Shown here one piece after another: positions 50,482 through 62,610 of a DNA stretch of 64,000 bases (positions within the stretch are counted from its first letter, which is position 1; every line of letters begins with the position of its first letter). Under the pieces are notes generated by a model, which was not told where the DNA came from, ran no database searches, and saw nothing but the letters and a program-made list of their open reading frames with translations. Source of the stretch: Sphagnum compactum (Eukaryota > Bryophyta > Sphagnopsida > Sphagnales); the NCBI GenBank assembly GCA_965153455.1, contig OZ234500.1, positions 12,214,001-12,278,000 of the forward strand, written 5' to 3'. A program made the translations under genes and the position numbers.

Positions 50482-51504
50482 ACTCAGAGATTTGCAGAGA
50501 CCTTTCATCATGCTTTGTGGAACTGGCACTATGGGGGGAGGTTGAACGTTCAGCAGTGACCTTTCAATTTGAACGGCCATATAATCAAATGTCACAACCA
50601 AAACAGCACAACAAAATGCAAACAGAAGTGGGTGACAGGATTTAATAACATAACATTAGTAATGATTCAACAGAGCAAAGCCAATGCACAATTCCTCATT
50701 GACATTTAGTAAAGAAATCAGATGCACCAAAATGCCAATCAACAATACCTTAAGAGATAAACTGTAATGCAAAACTGAAGAGCCATGCAACATTGTGGGG
50801 GATACAAATCATGTATGTTAAAATTGAGGTTTTCTGGTGTGGATTCTTGTTCTGTTGTGAAGATTCTAGGTGTGGATGTCATCTTCACCATAATGAAATT
50901 GGTACCATCTTGGTATGCACCTCTCTGCAACTTCTAGCTGCCCCTCACCTGTCTTCTTCCTGCAGATTTTTTTGCCAAGTAGGTTGGACATATTGTTCCC
51001 CTTTCTTGAAAAGAAAGATCCTGTTTGGTTGGGCTTGTTTGGGCAGGTTTCTTTACCTGAGAACTCCTCTTACAACAATTGTTGTTCTGAGCTTGATCCC
51101 TTCACTTATTGTAGCCACAGCTTTGGATCAGGTGTAGACCCAATCTCCATTCTCCTCTCTTGTGCATTCATGTATCTGAACACTGTGCTAAGTCCGATTG
51201 GATGACGGGACGAATTGAGGGGAAGCTTCACGACGTCTTTACGTACTGGTGTTGGTTGGCACCAGAGTTGTACATTTTGCAATAAATTCTCAAGATCATT
51301 GCAACAATCAGAATCCTTACTTACAAATGCCTGAAACAATTACCACTGCCTGAAACAAATAGAAAATGTATCGTCCAATCACGAACACACTTTGCTACAT
51401 TCTCACTTCTTCCCGATCTCGCAGTTCATGTGCGCGGGTCTTCCCCCCCCCCTCTCTCTCTCTCTATGCATCTCTCTCTCCATGTGTGTTTTAGTCTGTC
51501 TCTT

Positions 51505-51573
51505 GCGGATCTTCTTCTTCGCCTCCAAGCACCCTGTCTCTCGCGGATCTTCTTCTTCACCTCCAAGCACCCA
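51505..51573 (+). repeat. 38-bp tandem duplication
   Basis: gcggatcttcttcttc plus cctccaagcaccc occurs twice, 38 bases apart, nearly identical. It follows a CT-dinucleotide microsatellite, in the pyrimidine-rich part of the insertion. Confidence 0.75.
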
Positions 51574-51754
51574 ACCTAGCGGTGTCACACAAATGCAAAT
51601 AAAAGTGAAGTGAGAATTGGCGTCTCTAAGCCCGGGCGCTTCACCTTTGCTGCCATACAACTGCTGCTCCATTCCCTTCAAGAGCGCGCCTGCTCTTTTG
51701 CTACACCCACGCCTTTTCCTCCCTCCCCAAGAACCTAAACTGCTAGCATGTGCA

Positions 51755-51868
51755 AGTCTCGCTATATTTAGCTACTGTCCGTTCGGATTAAGGGGAAGCT
51801 TCACGACGTCCTCGCTATATTTAGCTATTATCCGTAGCTACTAACCATCACAATTAAGGGGAAGCTTC
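51755..51868 (+). repeat. Tandem duplication of about 53-60 bp
   Basis: Two units both start ctcgctatatttagct and end attaaggggaagcttca. A third ggggaagcttcacgacgtc lies at 51220. The units sit at the right end of the insertion, directly before the resumption of repeat D. Confidence 0.7.
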
Positions 51869-52930
51869 ATTCTTCCTTTACTATATGTAATATTTATTTT
51901 AAATCTTCCAAAAGAATCTATAAGTTTTACGATGATCTCAAAGATTGAGTTTAAATGTTTTCAAATAAATTTGATGTTGAAATTGTTTATGCATTTAAGG
52001 TTGGAATTATTAGAATTAATTTTTTTTTTGGTTCATGGGAGTAACAACTTTTTTTCAAATTTTTGATCCCAAATTTTTGGCAAGTTTTTTGTTGTTTACA
52101 TTTTTCTTGAATTTGCATTATTTTTTCCATTTCTTTTCCAACAAAAATTGCCAAGTTAAGAAAATTCGAAACCAAAAAAACATGTTGGTTGGGAAGAGGG
52201 GGGGTTAATCCAATTATTTAAACCCAAAATTTACCCAATTTAAGTTGTGTTTCCTTTTACAAAAGAAACAAAGATAAAAATATATTCTTACATCATTAAA
52301 ACTATATATGTTGTGATTTTTTTTTCAAAGTTGTGTAATTAATCATTGGTATTAGTGTATGATTAATCTTGCTAAACAAATATGATCTTGATAATTAAAT
52401 GGTTATATTTACTACTTAATTAATGTTTATTCTTGTAACTAATTTCAACCAATTTAAGGGGGCAACAACATCAAAGAAGGATATTTTTAAAAAAAACAAA
52501 TTGGGCCAGATTTAAAATGTATATTTTTAAATTTTTACAATAAATTATCATAAATAACCATAATAGGTATTTCAATATTAGGTAACCATAATATTGAAAT
52601 ATTTAAACAAGTTTCTAAATACGCACCTTGTTTATAACCAAATGTGGCAATCTTCTTATGGATGATTACCATTGTAACATTGTAAAAATAAATAAATAAA
52701 TTTATACATAATCATATTGGGGAAACTAAGAACTTGCAATTCTTCAAAAAATGGACATAGTTTATGTAATGAAGTTTTTGAAATGAAAGACCTAATAAAT
52801 GCACTTTTGAATTCACATTGAATGTACAAAGATTTTAGGTCAATTTAAATAAAAAATATATTTGTCGTTTTATTCATGAAATGTCATTTTAAGTTTCACA
52901 TTGTAGTTTTAATTTATATAAATTATATAA

Positions 52931-53399
52931 TTTGTTTGAATATATTATTGAATAAACTTCAAGATCATTTTTTCATTTGTAGCATTTGAATAAATTTTGC
53001 AAAAAACATTATTTTGAAGTTTGAATTTCCTAAACAATTTCATGTCAAACATAATAAAATTAAATTTTTTCATCTTTACTAACAAAGTTTTGAAGTTGTT
53101 TGGTGACAAAAAAATTCATGGAAGTTCAAGGAAGCATGTTAAATCCATTTGGTATCACATTATTGTACAAAGTTGTGGGGTGGTTTGATGGCCAAGATAT
53201 TGGTGTGAAACCAAGGAAACCAAGGTTCAATCCTTTTTATCAACGTATATTAGTTGTACATGTGTGTAAATGTATAGTACCTAGGTGGGTTGTGGATAGG
53301 TGGGTAGTACTGGTCATGGGTAGGTAGGTAAGTACTTACTTTTATTTATTATTTGCATTTTTATTTTTACAAATTGAATTATTTTTTTAATTAAAATTT
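52931..53399 (+). repeat. AT-rich spacer with a tRNA-like segment at 53174-53236
   Basis: Box A-like tgatggccaagatattgg and box B-like ggttcaatcc (53224-53233) occur at pol III promoter spacing, followed by a ggtaggta-type tail. It is a possible tRNA-derived SINE. No protein gene is seen. Confidence 0.3.
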
Positions 53400-53583
53400 T
53401 TTGTTGCCTAATTTTTTGTTCAATTTGACTAGTCAAAAAGACCATTTTATGGTTATGACTAGTCAAATTGGATGTGTTCAAATCGACTTGTCTAGTATGA
53501 CTAAGTGTTCAAATTGCCAAATGTCAAAATGACTAATTTTTGGTTTAGTTTTCCTATCAAATAAATCATGATTTCTTGTAGTG
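53400..53583 (+). mobile_element. CACTA-like terminus
   Basis: The plus strand reads tttcttgtagtg at 53572-53583, the complement of CACTACAAGAAA, the most common plant CACTA terminus. Upstream, gactagtca and tgacta words recur (53429, 53457, 53500, 53531) as subterminal repeats would. The matching opposite end is not securely identified; CACTACAAGAGAA at 45515 is one candidate. Confidence 0.4.
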
Positions 53584-53839
53584 ATTGGTATATGAAGTAC
53601 AAATAACTACAAATATGAGGACACGACTTTTATATGATTGCTAGAACATGTATGATTGATATCTATAATTATTCATAAGCTTAATATAAACCAATAAATG
53701 ATTATGAATTTACTAATATTCTATTGTACTAGCCCTTTGGCACTATGAAATAACTTTTTAATGAATCACATATGACTAAGAATGTACACAATTGACTTTG
53801 TAAAGTTAAAAACCTAACTAAATAATGACTCATTTGTAA

Positions 53840-54486
53840 CTATCTTTTGGTAGCCATTCAAAATTATGACTGTCCCACTATTGGTGAATGACAAATTGGG
53901 TGCCTAGTTGTCTTTACACATGTTGAATGTGTAGTTTGCCACGTGTTTACATAGATAAACCCAAGCCTAGTTGAATAAAGTCTTGCCATGTGTCATTATT
54001 TTTGTTTGTCACATGGGTGATTCCCATTCGTACATTACCAATAAACAATTTTCAAATTACTACATCAATCTAAACACACAAGACATTAGATGTTGCCATG
54101 TGGACCATTCATAGTCATCCACATCTACAACCTTATAGTGAATTGTGAGTCATAGTTTAATCATTTAATGTTGCGACACATAGGATTGATGATGTCATTA
54201 ATGTGGACCTTTAAATAAAACTAGAAAGCCAAATAGGATCAATACATGTGGTGATGTGTCATGTGGTAAGTCCTATGTGGTCCTGATGTGTCCTCTATGA
54301 CTAGGGGTTGTTAGGTATGACTAATGGATGAAGATTGCCATGTCGCTTGCCATGTCACAAAATAAATGACTACATGTCCTAATCCATTCGTCCTAATCCA
54401 TAATAACTATGTGGTGATTAGTCATTGATGTCCTATATGACTATTTTTCCAATCATAGACAAAGTCATAGATTTTGGGATTTCTTC
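53840..54486 (+). mobile_element. Second CACTA-like terminus with atgacta subterminal words
   Basis: tttcttctagtg at 54475-54486 is the complement of CACTAGAAGAAA. The preceding 600 bases contain many atgacta/tagtcat words (54297, 54316, 54367, 54418, 54438, 54464). It shares a tagtcattgatg..atatga phrase with 43.6 kb. Ends of this kind are expected of non-autonomous CACTA elements. Confidence 0.35.
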
Positions 54487-57400
54487 TAGTGATAATAACT
54501 AGTAGTCCAAACGGTGAAAACATACTCAGTCATTCAAAAAGGATTAGATTTTTTTCTAATATATTTGTACATCATGTTAAGGGACCAAACATATTGTCCA
54601 TTTATTGTGTGAACATTATGATTTTTGTCAAACTTGCTTACCTTTTCAGTAAAACTTCCCTACCTTCTATGGTTTTTGCAATATGATTTTGAATTCGACT
54701 TCTGCATGATCCTTCATTTTGGTAAAGCCCATGTCCCAGGGCTTTTCTTAGCACTTAGTTAGCAAGTTCATGGATAAGATATAATAGCTTTAAAGGTCAA
54801 AACACAATTGGCCATTCCTTGTCTTATGGGTGAAAAAACATTTAAATATTCTTAATTGGCAAATTGATGGTTCAAATGTAGTAGTTTCAAAGGTGAAGAT
54901 TAAAGACATAATCAAATAGTACTTTTTAGTCTTGTGATGAAAAGACATTTAAGGTGCAATCACAATCTAACAACCCAAAAACGATGTCAAACTACGAAGA
55001 AAAACAATCAAAATTGAACAAATATTTATATTTAATCATTTAAAACCATGGAAATTATGGCAAGTTGTTTTTTTTGTTCATATGAATATCAAAAAATTCA
55101 AACCAAAAATCCATTGGATAAAATTGTAAGTTTTTGTTTTGATTTAGGACCTTTGAAAGTGAACATTTATTGTGTGAGAAAAAATCAATTTTGCAAAGGA
55201 TTATCGAAAGGACTCATATAATAAAAACATTTTGATGGGAAAAAATGAGGAGGATAAAGACCTATTAGCCACATTGAAAAAGCACTTATACCTTAAAATA
55301 TGTGGAATTTTAAAACTTTAAAAATTAAAAGAACTTTCCAAAATTGATTTAGAATTTCAGAACTTTGAAACTCTTTTACAATATAAATGAGGTATAATGT
55401 ACACATCATAGAAGTTGTATATTATTGTAAAAGAAAACATATGATTTGAAATTTTTATTAATTTCATAAATAGAACACTAAAATTCCAAAAATTTATATT
55501 TATTAAAAAATGATATTAAAAAAACATGTCATGTACTGGGACAACTATAAGCATTTATCATAGCAAATTGCAAAAAAAATGTTCAAAATTCATTCGTATG
55601 AAAAAAAATATTTGGGCAAAAAGACATGTAGTCCTTTTCTAAAGTAATCATGTTGGCTCATTGTATTTCATTTGCACACTTCAATCATTGAAATAATTGG
55701 AACTTGGCAACTCAAGCCCAAAGTGTAATAGCTTGAAAAATGAAGACATAGTACACTTGATCACTTTTAATTTGCCTTTGTAGGGCATAGAAATCTCATT
55801 CTTTTGGGTTTCAAGATCACAACAATATCATAACTAGGCCAAGTTCCAACTAATTAATTTTATCCTAACATGTCAATGAAATAATTTTTTAGAAATGTGA
55901 TTATTTCATGTGACTTTCTTTATTGGACCACAACAAAGCTTCAAGTTTTCAATATGATTTGATAGCTCTATTCTATGGTGACAAGAACACCAAGTCTATA
56001 GCTAGTACCTTAAAGTTTATAAAAACCTCTAATTCAACCTTTGAAATTGAACATTTAATTGTGAGAGTTGATAAGGGGTTGCATAGACTAGTGTTGGATG
56101 GGTACATCCATTTTAGTATATTAGCCAAATAAGGGTAAATGCAAGATTTCAAAATATATATTGACCAAATAAAATAAAGGGTATAAAACTTGTGCAAAAT
56201 TTTCAATTTTGGCCTGGCAAAGGTACATGATGAACATTCATCCTATTTGCAAAGGTAGGGGCAAATATTTCATAATATACCTTATATATACTCTGTGTGT
56301 AAATGGGTAACTATAGGATTAAAAACTATTCACACTAGTATGGCACATTTTTAAATGAAGAAAAATAAAATGCAATTGGCATTGCAAGAATGAAAACATG
56401 AAGTTTCAAACATATTATCAAAAATTAACAAAATATAATCAAATCAAATAGTCGAATGGATTATGAATACAAATAAAATACTGAAAACAAATATATTCAA
56501 TAGTTAGTCATCATAAGTGAAAAAAATCCACTATAGCCACATGCATGGAAAAATATGGCCATGGATCTATGTTATACAATGTTTTTAGCACATAGTACTA
56601 CCCTCTATTTGCACCTTTGTTAAAACAAATGTACCTCCCCCAAGCTTGTAAAGGTAGACTTCAAGTATATACAAGCTAGGTAGAATAAAGAGAGGAATTT
56701 GAAATATTTACCAACTAGGTATGGTAATTAAAAAGGTAAACAAAAACATTTACTAATCAAGTACTAGGGTATATATTTATTTTATTATATACCTACGAAT
56801 ATATCATGGTAATAGATTTACCCACCCATGGACCAATGTTAGTTTGGTATATAGGTTAGCAACTATTTTCAACAATGGTATCAATATTGGTATTGGATAT
56901 TAAATTAAGTTGGTATTATTTGTGGATATACCTATCTTAATACCATGTTGGCCTAGTAAAGTGGTTGGAAAAAATTGGGAAATACTAATGTATTATAAAA
57001 GTTCAAATATCAAGCTTAATATATATACAACGGAGCCAATTGAGCCTTGCCACCCTAATATCAATTGTACACCTCTTGTACATGAAAATATGCAAGTTTT
57101 TCATTAACTATATTGATCATTGTGAACTACAATAAGTTCTTAAACCATAAACTCAAGCAATGTTTTCTTTTTAAAATGTGTAATTTACAATGTTGTTGCG
57201 CTTATGGGTTTTGATTTGCTTTAGTGTACAATTTTTTATAATATGGTATTGCAACCTTTCAGTATTTTCAAATTCCCGAAAAAATTTACACATTTCCACC
57301 AACCTTCTCATTTAAAGATGTGAATTGCATAATTTTCTATGTGTCAAGATCTTCAAACATCCAAAACATATCACATGTAGTATTATTGTACCCACTTTGG

Positions 57401-60400
57401 GTTCAAATTTATGAAAATTATTGGTATTTTATGAAAAGAAGTCATATGGGACCCCTTTATAAACCATATGACTATGACTTTAAGAGGATTAATTTCAAAC
57501 ATAAAATATAGGTGGCATTAGTATACTTCCTTGTTAACACTTTCAAAATTGTTCATACCATTTCTTAATAAGATAAGGTATTTTCCTACGTGGACAATTT
57601 TCAATAGTTTCAAAAACATCCAAATACACAAGTTTACATAGTCATTGTCAAAGGATGGGCCTAAAAATTGGTGAAAAGATGCATCTAAAGGATATTGATG
57701 AAAATACACCAATTTTTCCTTAAAACAAATAATTTTAAACATAACATTTCCATACATGTATGAGGTATTTATGCTACGAGACACAAATTTGGTGTTTTTA
57801 CAATACTACCAAAATACCATTTATACTCATAAATATGGATATATCTCAACATTTTTGTGATGTTTTTGTTGCATAGTACATTATTGTAATTTCAAATTTC
57901 AATAAGAAAACTTAGCATTGTATTATATGGTTTGTTGTTCAAAAATCCACATAAAAAATTACGTGGGACAATATTTTCTATACACTCAAGCAAACTAAGA
58001 CCCTTTATTGGTCAATATTGTTTTCCTTTTTAATGTCCTATAAGTTTTACCCTTCTTTGTCACTCAAACCCCAATTGTAACCTTCATATGTGGTTGAAAA
58101 CACACTATGAGGCGACCGTTTCGGGAACTTTCATGACATGTATGTAATGTATATTTTTGCAAAACATGTTGCATTTAATTTTGGGTTTCACTTTTGGTGT
58201 TCGGGCTTGATATTTTGATTTTCACAAAGTTAATGATATTTAGTATTATTTGAAAAAAATGAGATTCAAGGAATAATGGGTATATTTATGGTATATGTAG
58301 TATAATAGAGCCTATTTTTGTTTTTGGGACTACCTAGGTTTGAGTTTTAGTCAGCCAAATTTTTTTTGAAGTGAAAATTTTAAAAAATGGACCACCTAAC
58401 ATATCTTATCAATTTCCATTTGAAAGTGATAGTTTGTCAAAATGTTAATTTACCACATACTTATGGTCATCACCCCCAAAAACATTTGCGATATGATAAT
58501 TATCAAACTCTTCACATGGTTCATAAACTTATCCTATTCATATGGAACCACAATGTTTAATAGATACTACAAATTTCATAAAGATTAAAAATCATTTTGA
58601 ATATTTTAAAAATATATTTGCATTTTTTAGTGCACTATGACGTATTGTTTTGACAGAAATATACTTTAACATCAGATCATATTAGAAAAAAAATTGTAGT
58701 TTTTTGGAATTTGGTTTATTTGGGTTTTGACCTACCATAGTATGCAAAAACATTATGAAAATCCTTCATAATAATGACATGGTTGAAGTTCAAACATGGG
58801 GCCCCTAAAAAAAATACAATGTGACAATAATTTTGGCCCCCCTGTAGTGTGTTTTCACCCATATTTATTGTATTTTAAATGTTCTTGTGCTACAATCTCT
58901 TTTCACTTCCATTCTAAATTTAATGTTAGAAATTTTGCAATTGACAATTTTTTAGTTAATATGTTTTAGTGGGTTGTAAAGGTTCTACTTATTTGGTGGT
59001 TTGTGTCCTTGTATCCTTGCACCATACATTACAATATAAGCTTATGGTGCAAGGATAGAAGGATACAAGCTTGTAAGCAATGTAAACTTGTATTTTTTGT
59101 ATTTTATGCGGTGTATCCTTGTATTATCCTTGTTGTAATTTGGGTTTTTATTGAAACCTTTTCCTTAATTATTGAACCTTGGTGCAATTGAATTTTTTTT
59201 AATAACAAATAATTGTTTTTTTTTCCATGTTTCAAAATGTCGATGTATGTACATTTGTAAATATTCAATGTCTATTATTGAGGTTGTTATGAATCCATAG
59301 GCATGGAATTTAGCATGCACCGTGATATGATTTGTCAAAAGCTTAATGGGGACAAGGAAAATGGGTTCAAGTAAGATAATAAGAGTTCTAGACATGGGTT
59401 TGCTTAGATCATTCCTTATTTTCATATAATATTCCCAAAATATCATAAGAACATTTCATTTTAAAGTTGAAAAAAATCAAATTTGACTCAAAATGATGTT
59501 GCAATGTATTGGGGTCCATTCACGATTAGGGTACCAATAAAAGGAAAAAAGACTCCAAGACTTTTGTGGAGTTACTTTTTGCAAATAACATTTACTTGAA
59601 ACAAATTTAAGTGAAATAAAATGATTAGTCCAATTTAAGATAATTCATGTGATAGTGGTGAGTTTTCACATTCATACATAATTGTGTATGAATATTTTGG
59701 TTTACAGCTAAAAACGTAGAAAATCCCACAAAGTCCCAAAATGAGTTTCAATGGACAACCAAACATGTTTTTTGGCAAGATGATTTCTTGCACCTATGAC
59801 CTACATTTAAAGCTAGACATTTTGAACCCATTGAACAGAATATTTTTGTCAAATGGTTTAAAAAAATGAATCCTTTGCCTTACATCCCTTTCCTTCAAAA
59901 TTTCAAGACTTTGACATTTTTGTATGATTTGATTTTTCATCAAGTTCATCCAATGAACATGTACTTTCATAGAAGGGGGCATGTTTTTATTGTACAAATT
60001 TTTGAAATCAATTATATGACTTTATGTGTTCCTTTTGATTCTTTTAAAAATATAGTGCAATTAGACACTTGATATAATTAGTTTACAAGATTCAAAATGA
60101 CATTAACATAGTATCCAAATCATCTTAAAATATTTTTAATAATGTAATAAGACATCATTTTATCTATTAGCATACAACAATCCATTACAACTATAATAAT
60201 GTAATATAAACAAAAATCCAAAGTTGTCTTTTGCATTCTTTAAAAAGTTAGACATTTCTTTTTAGTACCCCATAGGCTTGTCACCACGTTTGTGAATCTA
60301 TCACGATGCGATGCACGCATCTAGACACAAATGCACCCCTACGTCACGTCAATATAGGGTCAGCCTAGGTCAAAAGCACCTTCAAGTTTCCCATGGCATG

Positions 60401-60413
60401 TTTATGGGTGACT
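54487..60413. other. Gene-free AT-rich DNA
   Basis: No gene is supported; frames are short and uninformative. A small hairpin forms at about 59016-59058, where ccttgcaccata and tatggtgcaagg are inverted. The rest looks like anciently decayed repeats without recognisable coding remains. Confidence 0.45.
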
Positions 60414-62610
60414 AAAACTAGACCCGTTTTGGTTGCCATAAACCCTATGGCGACTGAAAAAATTCAGTCGTCCTACCCTATGGTAATTGAAAAAAAATTG
60501 GTCGTCATACCCTATTGTGACCGGAAAAACTGAAAGTTTTCAGTCGCCAACCTTATAGTGACTGAAAATCTTCGGTCACCAATCTTGCATCGATTGAAAT
60601 TTTTTGCACCACAAAAGGGGGGCATGTCATACTTTTTGGAAAACTTTTGTTAGTCACCATTAAACAATGGTGGTTTATTGGATGGTGACCGAATTTTTTC
60701 AGTCACCATTTGACACACCCCCACCATCGGATGGTGACCAAAAATTTTCGATGCCCGAAAGGGATGTGAGCCTGTGCTATCATTTTGGAAAATAAAAATA
60801 AAAATTAGCCTTCAGCTTCTTTCTTGGGCAACCGATTATTTTTTATCACCATCAAATGGTGTGGATGTGTAGGATATCAACCAACATTTTTCAATTGCCA
60901 TCCAATGGTGTGGGTTTGTCAGATGGCGACCAAAATTATTTAGTCACCATCTGACAATAGGGGTACATATGCCGCCCCCCTTTTAGCGACCAAAAAATTT
61001 CAATCGCCATCTAACCCACCCCTATCATTGGGTGGCGACCAAAAGGAGTGGGGGCATGTGCTATCATTTTGGGAAAAAAACATTCATGCCTCGCTTTCCT
61101 TTTTCGGTGACCAAAAAATTTCGTTTGCCATCTGATGGTGTGGGTGTGTCAGATGGTCATTGAAATTTTTTGGTCGCCACAAAAAAAGGTCGACCAAATT
61201 TTTTTAGTTGCCCATCTTGTGGTGACTGAAATGGGACAAGGTGTGGTGATTAAAAATTTTCAGTCACCATTTTATCATCACTATTTTTTGGATGATAACC
61301 GAATTTTTTCAATCACCATGAAAAGGGGTTGTCATATGTTTTTGTAAAGCTCTTATAGAGAGGTTTTCAAAAACATGTGGCATGCCCCCTTATTTGGCAA
61401 TTGAAAATATAATTGCCACTCGAAAAATTGTGATGGTTTGATGGCAACCAATTTTTTAAAAGTTGCCCATCCTTGTGCATGACTAAAACAAGCAGAAGGG
61501 GGTTTGTCATATTCCCCGTTTTTTTGTCTCCATCCGACGGTGGTAACCAAATTTAATGGCAATGCCTGAATCCATTTTGTTCGCCATCCAACGGTGGTAA
61601 TCGAATCCATTTCAATCGCCATTCGATGGGGCCGAGCAAATTCGACTAGGGCAAGTGAATTTAGTTGATATTTAGTGAAAACCCCTCTTTTTGTTTTCTT
61701 CTTCCTTCCCCACCATTTGGGTTTTGTTTTCTTTGTTCTTTGATCGCCCTCCCTATTTTGCTTATTTTCCTGCTTCTTTCATCCCCACTCCCCTTTTGAT
61801 TTTTTTTTTTGTTTTTGTATGCCCCCATTTTTTATTCTTTTTTCTTTCATCCCCCCTTATGTTTTTAAAAAACTTTCTTTGGTTATTAACCCCCCTTTTC
61901 ATTTTGGTTTCCTTTTTCTTTCATTTTTGCCTTGTGTTTTCTTTTCCCTTCTTTTGTTTTCGCCCCCCATTTTCCCTCTTTCTTTTTCTTACCCTTTCTT
62001 TTCTCCTTTTGTTTAGTCTTGCCAATATTTTCCCCTTGTTTTTATTACCTTTTATTCTTTTTTTCTACTCTTCTTTTTCTTTTTTCCATCCCCTTGTTCT
62101 TATTGCCATTTCATGTCCTTCCCCCCATGCTTTTGGTTGCCATCAAACATTGGGGGTGTATTGGATGGCAATCAACAAGATTTGGTCACAATTTAACATA
62201 CTCCCATCGTTGGATGGTGATCGAAAAATTTCAATCACCATCTAACACACCCACATTATTAGATGATGACCAACATTCTTTGATCACCCAAGAGGGAAAA
62301 CAAGGGATGAATTTATTTTTTCAAAATGATAGCACATGCGCCACCCCTTCTAGTTGTCATCCGAAGGTGGGGGTATGTTAGACGGTGACTAAAATTTTCT
62401 GGTTGCCAGAAAAGGGGGGCACATAATCCCCCACCATGCCCTCTTGGGCAATTGAAAAATTTCAGTTGTCATTCAATGGTGGGGGTGTGTCGGAAGGTGA
62501 CCAAATTTTTTCAATCGCCAGGAAAGGGGGGTGTGTTATATTTTTTGGAAAGCCCCCCACCCCTGCCCCCCTTTGTGGTAACCGAAAGGTCTCAGTAGCC
62601 ATTTGTAATG
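60414..62610. repeat. Array of about 30 short hairpin units (GGTGACCGAAA..TTTCGGTCACC type)
   Basis: By eye about 30 imperfect palindromes of roughly 24-25 bases recur over 2.2 kb, each pairing ggYgaccRaaa with tttcRgtcRcc across a short A/T loop. Good examples are at 60684-60707, 60925-60948, 60978-61001, 61104-61128, 61243-61266, 62213-62236 and 62495-62518. The units are separated by variable DNA often containing ggtgtgggtgtgtcaga or its complement. This layout is typical of the subterminal repeat regions of plant CACTA elements, where transposase binds, but no transposase is present. The array is interrupted by a pyrimidine tract. Confidence 0.75.
61683..62120 (+). repeat. Polypyrimidine tract of about 440 bp
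   Basis: The plus strand is almost entirely C and T with T-runs and C-runs. It creates long Phe/Leu/Pro/Ser frames in all three forward phases, which are composition artefacts rather than genes. It splits the hairpin array into two parts. Confidence 0.8.

Larger units (their letters stand above)
49839..51887. mobile_element. 2.05-kb insertion of unknown type within repeat D
   Basis: The insertion is defined by comparison with the uninterrupted copy. It is less AT-rich than its surroundings and holds three internal duplications: about 83 bp at 50314-50481, 38 bp at 51505-51573 and about 53-60 bp at 51755-51868. It also has a CT microsatellite at 51444-51480, and three copies of ggggaagcttca (51220, 51791, 51860). 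I see no terminal inverted repeats, clear target duplication or transposase frame. Open frames at 50793-51137 and 50915-51205 (+) and 51106-51339 (-) match nothing I recognise. It may be a captured genic segment, a Helitron-like insertion or a filler insertion from DNA repair. Confidence 0.6.
49690..52930 (+). repeat. 1.2-kb repeat D, second copy split by an insertion
   Basis: The first part (49690-49838: ccattgtagaattatatca, atggtggaaattcaccac, ttacatca) corresponds to the start of repeat D. The rest resumes at about 51888 (atatttatttta, tcaaataaatttgatgttg, aaccaaaaaaacatgttgg, aagggggcaacaa, cttatggatgattacca, gattttaggtcaattta). The join in the intact copy falls near 48668. About 2.05 kb of unrelated, GC-richer DNA interrupts the copy. 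Confidence 0.75.

Noticed and set aside
50793-51339. Open frames in the 2-kb insertion on both strands
   Set aside because: None resembles a known protein, they overlap each other, and there is no splice-consistent extension. Kept only as part of the insertion description.
61691-62381. Long hydrophobic Phe/Pro/Leu frames (184 and 149 codons)
   Set aside because: They arise from a polypyrimidine tract that is open in several forward phases; there is no domain, and composition alone explains them.
60414-62610. Interpretation of the hairpin array as a CRISPR array
   Set aside because: The genome is eukaryotic, units are diverged palindromes with irregular spacing, and there are no cas genes.
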